DNA of 64,000 nt from Rhodamnia argentea. Its lineage: Eukaryota; Streptophyta; Magnoliopsida; Myrtales; Myrtaceae. The position numbers and the translations under genes are program-made. The DNA lies in the NCBI RefSeq assembly GCF_020921035.1, contig NC_063151.1:26604934-26668933 (forward strand), given 5' to 3'. This document shows, piece by piece, positions 60,127-64,000 of this stretch. The stretch's first letter is position 1, and the number at the start of each line of letters is the position of its first letter. A model generated the notes under the pieces. The model ran no database searches and was not told the origin of the DNA. It was given only the letters and a program-made list of their open reading frames with translations.

Positions 60127-62497
60127 ATGGAAAACGACGCCTCCGCTCAGTCCTCCATCTCTCCGCTTATGCATCAGTTCGCCGCCAATTTCAGCGCTCT
60201 TTACCGCTCCATTTTCTCACCAAAATCGCCTCATTCTCCGCCGCTGTACTCCTCCGCTTCCTCCGACGACCATCGCAGCACAACTGCAAGGAGCGCCGAG
60301 CTCGCCTCGTTCTGGAGTACCAGCAGCTGCGCGATCCCTACGATCGCCACCTCGGTCACGACCTCACGGAGGAGATCGACTTGCTGGCGCAGCTTCGCTT
60401 GGCAAGCTCCGACCTCGCGATGCAGAGCTGCTTCTGCCGTCTCGGTCTCCCCGATGCTAATTCCACGGGACCAGATTTCTCCAGCGAGAGCGTCTGCAAT
60501 TACAGTCCGTCGATCGTTGGGGAGCAGAGCGGATCCGAGACGAGTAACCCTAAGAGAGTTTGGCTGCCGAAGATTGGGTCCAGTGGCTACCTTAAGTTGA
60601 ACCAGGCTGCTGCTAACTACAGCTGCTCGAGCCGACCAGTGAGCACAGGAACCAGGCTACTCCGCCTGCCAGGAGCACAGAAGCTTGCAATTGTGAGTTT
60701 CTTCTCTCGATTCCATGGATTCTTCGCATGAAATTGTGCTTCCTTGTTTGATCGGTCGATCTCAGTTTCTATTGACTGAACCGGCCTATAATAATTTCAC
60801 TTGCGGCTCTATCTGGATTTCTTCTTTCAATTTGCGTTGCTTCTCTGTCTCGTGACATTTTGCTGAAGGATTTTGATTAACCAGTCTCTGTCGATTGAAT
60901 TGACCTTGTCGCCCTAAAGTGATGCTCCAAATGATGGTTGAGAAATATGTTCTGTAATTGCAAATTTAAACAAAGCAAGCTTATGCTCTGCACTCATAGT
61001 CTTTCGTTAGACTAACTGAAGGATTTGAAAGGGAGAACATACAGTTCATTTGTTAAGTTGGGCAGGGTCATCATTTCGTCAAAAGACCTGCTGACAAGAT
61101 TGGTAGTGTAAAATAGAGTGATCTGAGATGATAAGTGATCTGATTCTCGTAACACTCAAGCTTCCCATAACATTTTGCTGAAGGATTTTGATTGACCAGT
61201 CTCTGTCGATTGAATTGAACAGGCGTCTCCTAGTCATTTGCCTTTTAGTGTTTGGATTGAAACTCAGTCACGATTTCAATGTTGTTTCCCTCGGAAAAAT
61301 CTTGGTTTTCTTCTCCCTAGTCAACCGGTGAGTTGAGTCGGATGTCCTCATCGCTCTAAAGTGATGCTCCACATGATGGTTGAGAAAAATATTCTGTAAT
61401 TGCAAATTTAAACAAAGCAAGCTTATGCTTTGCACTTATAAGCTTTTGTTCTACTAACTGAAGGATTTGAAAGGGAGAACATACAATTCATTGTTAAGTT
61501 GGGTAGCATCATCATTTCATCAAAGGACCTGCTGACAAGATCAGTACTGTAAAACAGAGTGATCTTAGATGACAAGTGATCTGATTCTTGCTACACTCAA
61601 GCTCCCCGTTCTAACTTAATAGTGTAACCTATATGCCTAGGCCCTTGAATGTGGTAACTTTGAGTGGTGATACTTTGAGCCCGATACTCTGCATGCCAAG
61701 AGTACTGGAGCCTGCAAAGGTGAGTTTGTCATCTGGATTCCACAGATTCTTCGCATTCTGTCAAATGATGTGTGGAATTGTGCTTCCTTGTTTGATCGGT
61801 CGGTCTCAATTTTTATTGGCTGAACCGGCGTCTTATATTTCACTTTTGGCACTATCTGGATTTCTTCTTTCAATCATGATTTGTTGTGGTGCTTCTCTGT
61901 ATTATATTCTGGTAACAGTTTGCCGAAGGAGTTTTATTGACCAGTCTCTGTCGATTGAATTGAACCGCCGTCTCCTTAGTTAAAATTGTCTTCGACCATG
62001 GCATTATCTCAGGAAGAAGAGTTCGATGTGTGCAGGTGCAGCAGAGCGACTGTTTGCCATGTGGGAAGGACGAGCAGGAGGCATTGGAGTTCGAAGTTTA
62101 CACTCAGGGGATGTTAAAGATGGAGCTGCGCAACAAGTGGATAGAGCCAGGCACATGTCCCTACGGCGACCACTACCAGTTTGCCCATGCCACTGCCGAG
62201 CTGCGACCGGTGATCAGACACCCATGTTCTGAGACTGAGGCCCGCAGGATGTTCCTAGCCGGGTACATGGGTCCCAACGGCCACAGGTACCACTTCCGTC
62301 ACTCCCTCAGCGAGCAGGATGATGCTGGCTCAATGTTGATCCTGGTCTCATCGTATTCATTAATTTCCCTCATTGTATTCATTAATTTCCACATTCATTT
62401 GGCAATGTACATAAACACTCTTCAAAGAAATTCATCAAACCCCATAATAACTATCCAAAGGATGATAAAAATGGCAAAAGGAAGTGAATCGAAATAA
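60127..62497 (+). pseudogene. Degenerate tandem-CCCH zinc-finger gene (C3H14/C3H15-like)
   Basis: The first exon (60127-60692) begins MENDASAQSSISPLMHQFAA and later encodes the coiled-coil part (RARLVLEYQQLRDPYDR) in another frame, so a frameshift lies near 60290. A second exon-like block ends at 61719. The last exon (about 62036-62497) carries the family phrase [12 protein letters not shown] and two zinc fingers. In finger 1 the first Cys is Arg and the third is Tyr ([20 protein letters not shown]). In finger 2 all three Cys are lost ([20 protein letters not shown]), with only the His left. Intact relatives bind AU-rich mRNA and control its decay, and affect secondary-wall formation. With these losses this copy cannot hold zinc. 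The introns contain large internal duplications. Confidence 0.82.
60693..61990 (+). repeat. Duplicated intron blocks of the zinc-finger locus
   Basis: 60905-61165 matches 61352-61615 (for example GTAATTGCAAATTTAAACAA). 60690-60860 matches 61717-61895 (TGTGCTTCCTTGTTTGATCG). A short piece with CCAGTCTCTGTCGATTGAAT appears three times, near 60880, 61195 and 61940. The copies differ by scattered substitutions. Confidence 0.85.
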
Positions 62498-62660
62498 ATG
62501 TGGCTAATACTCTGTAGGGAGGAGTGCATCCACGTGCTTATATAGATGAGATTAGCCTGAAGAGAGTCTGGATAAAAATTTCTGAGTGCATTGTACTGTA
62601 GCTGTCATGTTTAGACATGTTTGGTGTTTCTATTACTGGGATTTAGCATGTTATTGACCT

Positions 62661-62975
62661 ATGAATGGTTGGTTGAGGTACAGGGACCAACTTAACCGAC
62701 CAGGTGGGAAGAAAGAGCAGGAGGCATCGGAGTTTGAAATGTATAGCCAGGGGATGTTCAAGACAGAGCTGGGGAACAAGTGGAAAGAGACAGGCACATG
62801 TCCCTACGATGACCACTGTCGGTTCGCCCATGGCATTGCCGAGCTGCATGCAGTGATCAGGCACCCATCAGGCACCCACATTACGAGAATTTCAAGATTT
62901 TCCTAGCCAGCTACACAAGTCCCTACGGCCACGGGTACCGCTTCTGTCACTCCCTCACTGAGCAGGAGATGATGC
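62661..62975 (+). pseudogene. Second, partial copy of the zinc-finger exon
   Basis: A tandem copy of the last exon, with [20 protein letters not shown] and finger 1 [11 protein letters not shown] (first Cys changed to Gly, others kept). The second finger follows in another frame ([20 protein letters not shown]), with two Cys replaced. It is closer to functional relatives at finger 1 than the first copy. A frameshift near 62870 separates the two halves. Confidence 0.8.
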
Positions 62976-64000
62976 TGGCTCAAGTTGATCTTGGTCTCAT
63001 TGCATTCATTAATTTCCCCATTCATTGGGTAATGTACATAAAAACTCCTCAGAGAAATTGGTCAAACCCACTCAAATGGTAATAAAGATGGTGAAAGTAG
63101 GTAAATCATGCTAAATGTGGTTAATACTCGGTTTTTTGAGTGGAGGGAGGAGTGTGTCCAGGTGCAGACATAGATGAGATTAGCTTGAAAAGAGTCATAT
63201 AAAACTTTCTGATTGGATTTTCTGTCTTTCTGATTTGATTTTTCTGTAGCTGTGATGCCGAGTCGTATTTGGATGTTTCTGTTTCTGGGATTTAGATGAG
63301 ATCGGCCATGCTAAGACGTATTTGGATGTTCGATAAAACTTTCTGATTGGATTTTGCGGTAGTTGTCATGCTGAGACATATTTTTAAAAATTACCGCTTT
63401 AATTAAAATTATTCTAAAATAAACTTGGTGAAAAAATTACCAATGATATATAATTAATAAATAATTTTGTATAAATTATTAATTAAATAAAATAAAATTT
63501 GTAATTTTCTTATCCATGATAAATAATTAATAAATAATTTTTTATTTCAATGATATATAATTAATGATAATTTTATTACCAATTTTATTTTTATGAATAA
63601 TTTTAATTTAATTACAAAAATACAAAATTATTTATTAATTTTATATCTTAGTAAATTATTTAATTAATTATTGATAATTATGTTATCAAAATAAGCTTCA
63701 AAATAAAAAAATTATAAATAAAATAAATGTTATAACTATCAATAATTAAAAAACGTAATTTCGATGATATAATTTTTATAAATAAAATAAATGTTATAAA
63801 ATACAAAATTGGTAAGAAAATTAATATATCATTGGTAATTTTCTTACCAATGATAAATAATTTTTTTTAATTATTGTATTTATATAATTAATTAAAAATA
63901 TTCATAAAATAAGAAATTTTTACCAATTTTAATAATGTTTTTCATAAATCTTCAAAAGAAAAAAATTATACATCATGTTTATAAAAATAAGCTTCAAAAA
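62976..64000. other. 3' flank and very AT-rich tail
   Basis: 62976-63360 continues sequence also found behind the first copy of the exon (62340-62640), such as GTTGATCTTGGTCTCATTGC. From about 63370 to the end the DNA is almost pure A/T with repeated AATTAATAAATAATTTT and ATCATTGGTAA/TTACCAATGAT inverted pieces. No gene is seen. Confidence 0.6.

Overview
This is a stretch of plant nuclear DNA. The genes have many GT-AG introns with AT-rich intron sequence, and the products are plant-type: a plant cytosolic phosphofructokinase, a CHUP1/IPGA1-family coiled-coil protein, a poly(A)-binding protein, a GDSL esterase/lipase, myo-inositol oxygenase and a HECATE-like bHLH factor. Transposons of typical plant classes lie between them. 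The protein sequences look like those of a woody core eudicot. Some repeat types remind me of Myrtaceae genomes, but that is a weak impression and I could not search for it.

Layout. From 0.5 to 4 kb is a phosphofructokinase gene (+), missing its first exon. From 4 to 8 kb is intergenic DNA holding a 0.65-kb fold-back element. From 9 to 11.6 kb is the CHUP1/IPGA1-like gene (+), and from 12.6 to 16.6 kb an eight-exon poly(A)-binding protein gene (+). Directly behind it is a 1.7-kb Copia-type LTR element (16.8-18.5 kb) with matching 5-bp target duplications and an internally inverted body. From 18.7 to 20.2 kb is a GDSL lipase gene (-), then a tRNA-type SINE (20.8-21.0 kb). At 22.4-22.7 kb is a two-exon gene for a 76-residue cysteine-rich secreted peptide (-). 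At 23.3-25.8 kb is an eleven-exon myo-inositol oxygenase gene (-). A gene-poor stretch follows, then a single-exon bHLH87/HECATE-like gene (33.6-34.8 kb, -) whose 5' leader probably has two introns. Another gene-poor stretch runs to 41.9 kb.

The largest feature is a 13.7-kb CACTA (En/Spm) transposon at 41948-55688. It has CACTAC terminal inverted repeats and TAA target duplications. Three large arrays of a GCGACGAA-type motif lie in both orientations. The transposase (TnpD-like) and accessory (TnpA-like) genes are both on the minus strand and both interrupted by stops. The right end of the element is followed at once by the 3' part of a decayed RNA polymerase I second-largest-subunit gene (NRPA2), so the element probably landed in an intron of that fragment. 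The window closes with a degenerate tandem-CCCH zinc-finger locus (60.1-63.0 kb) with duplicated introns and a duplicated, mutated finger exon, and then a very AT-rich tail.

The host genes are independent housekeeping or developmental genes and do not form a pathway cluster. The items most worth a second look are the three-array CACTA element, the cysteine-rich peptide gene, the inverted Copia element and the decaying zinc-finger duplication.
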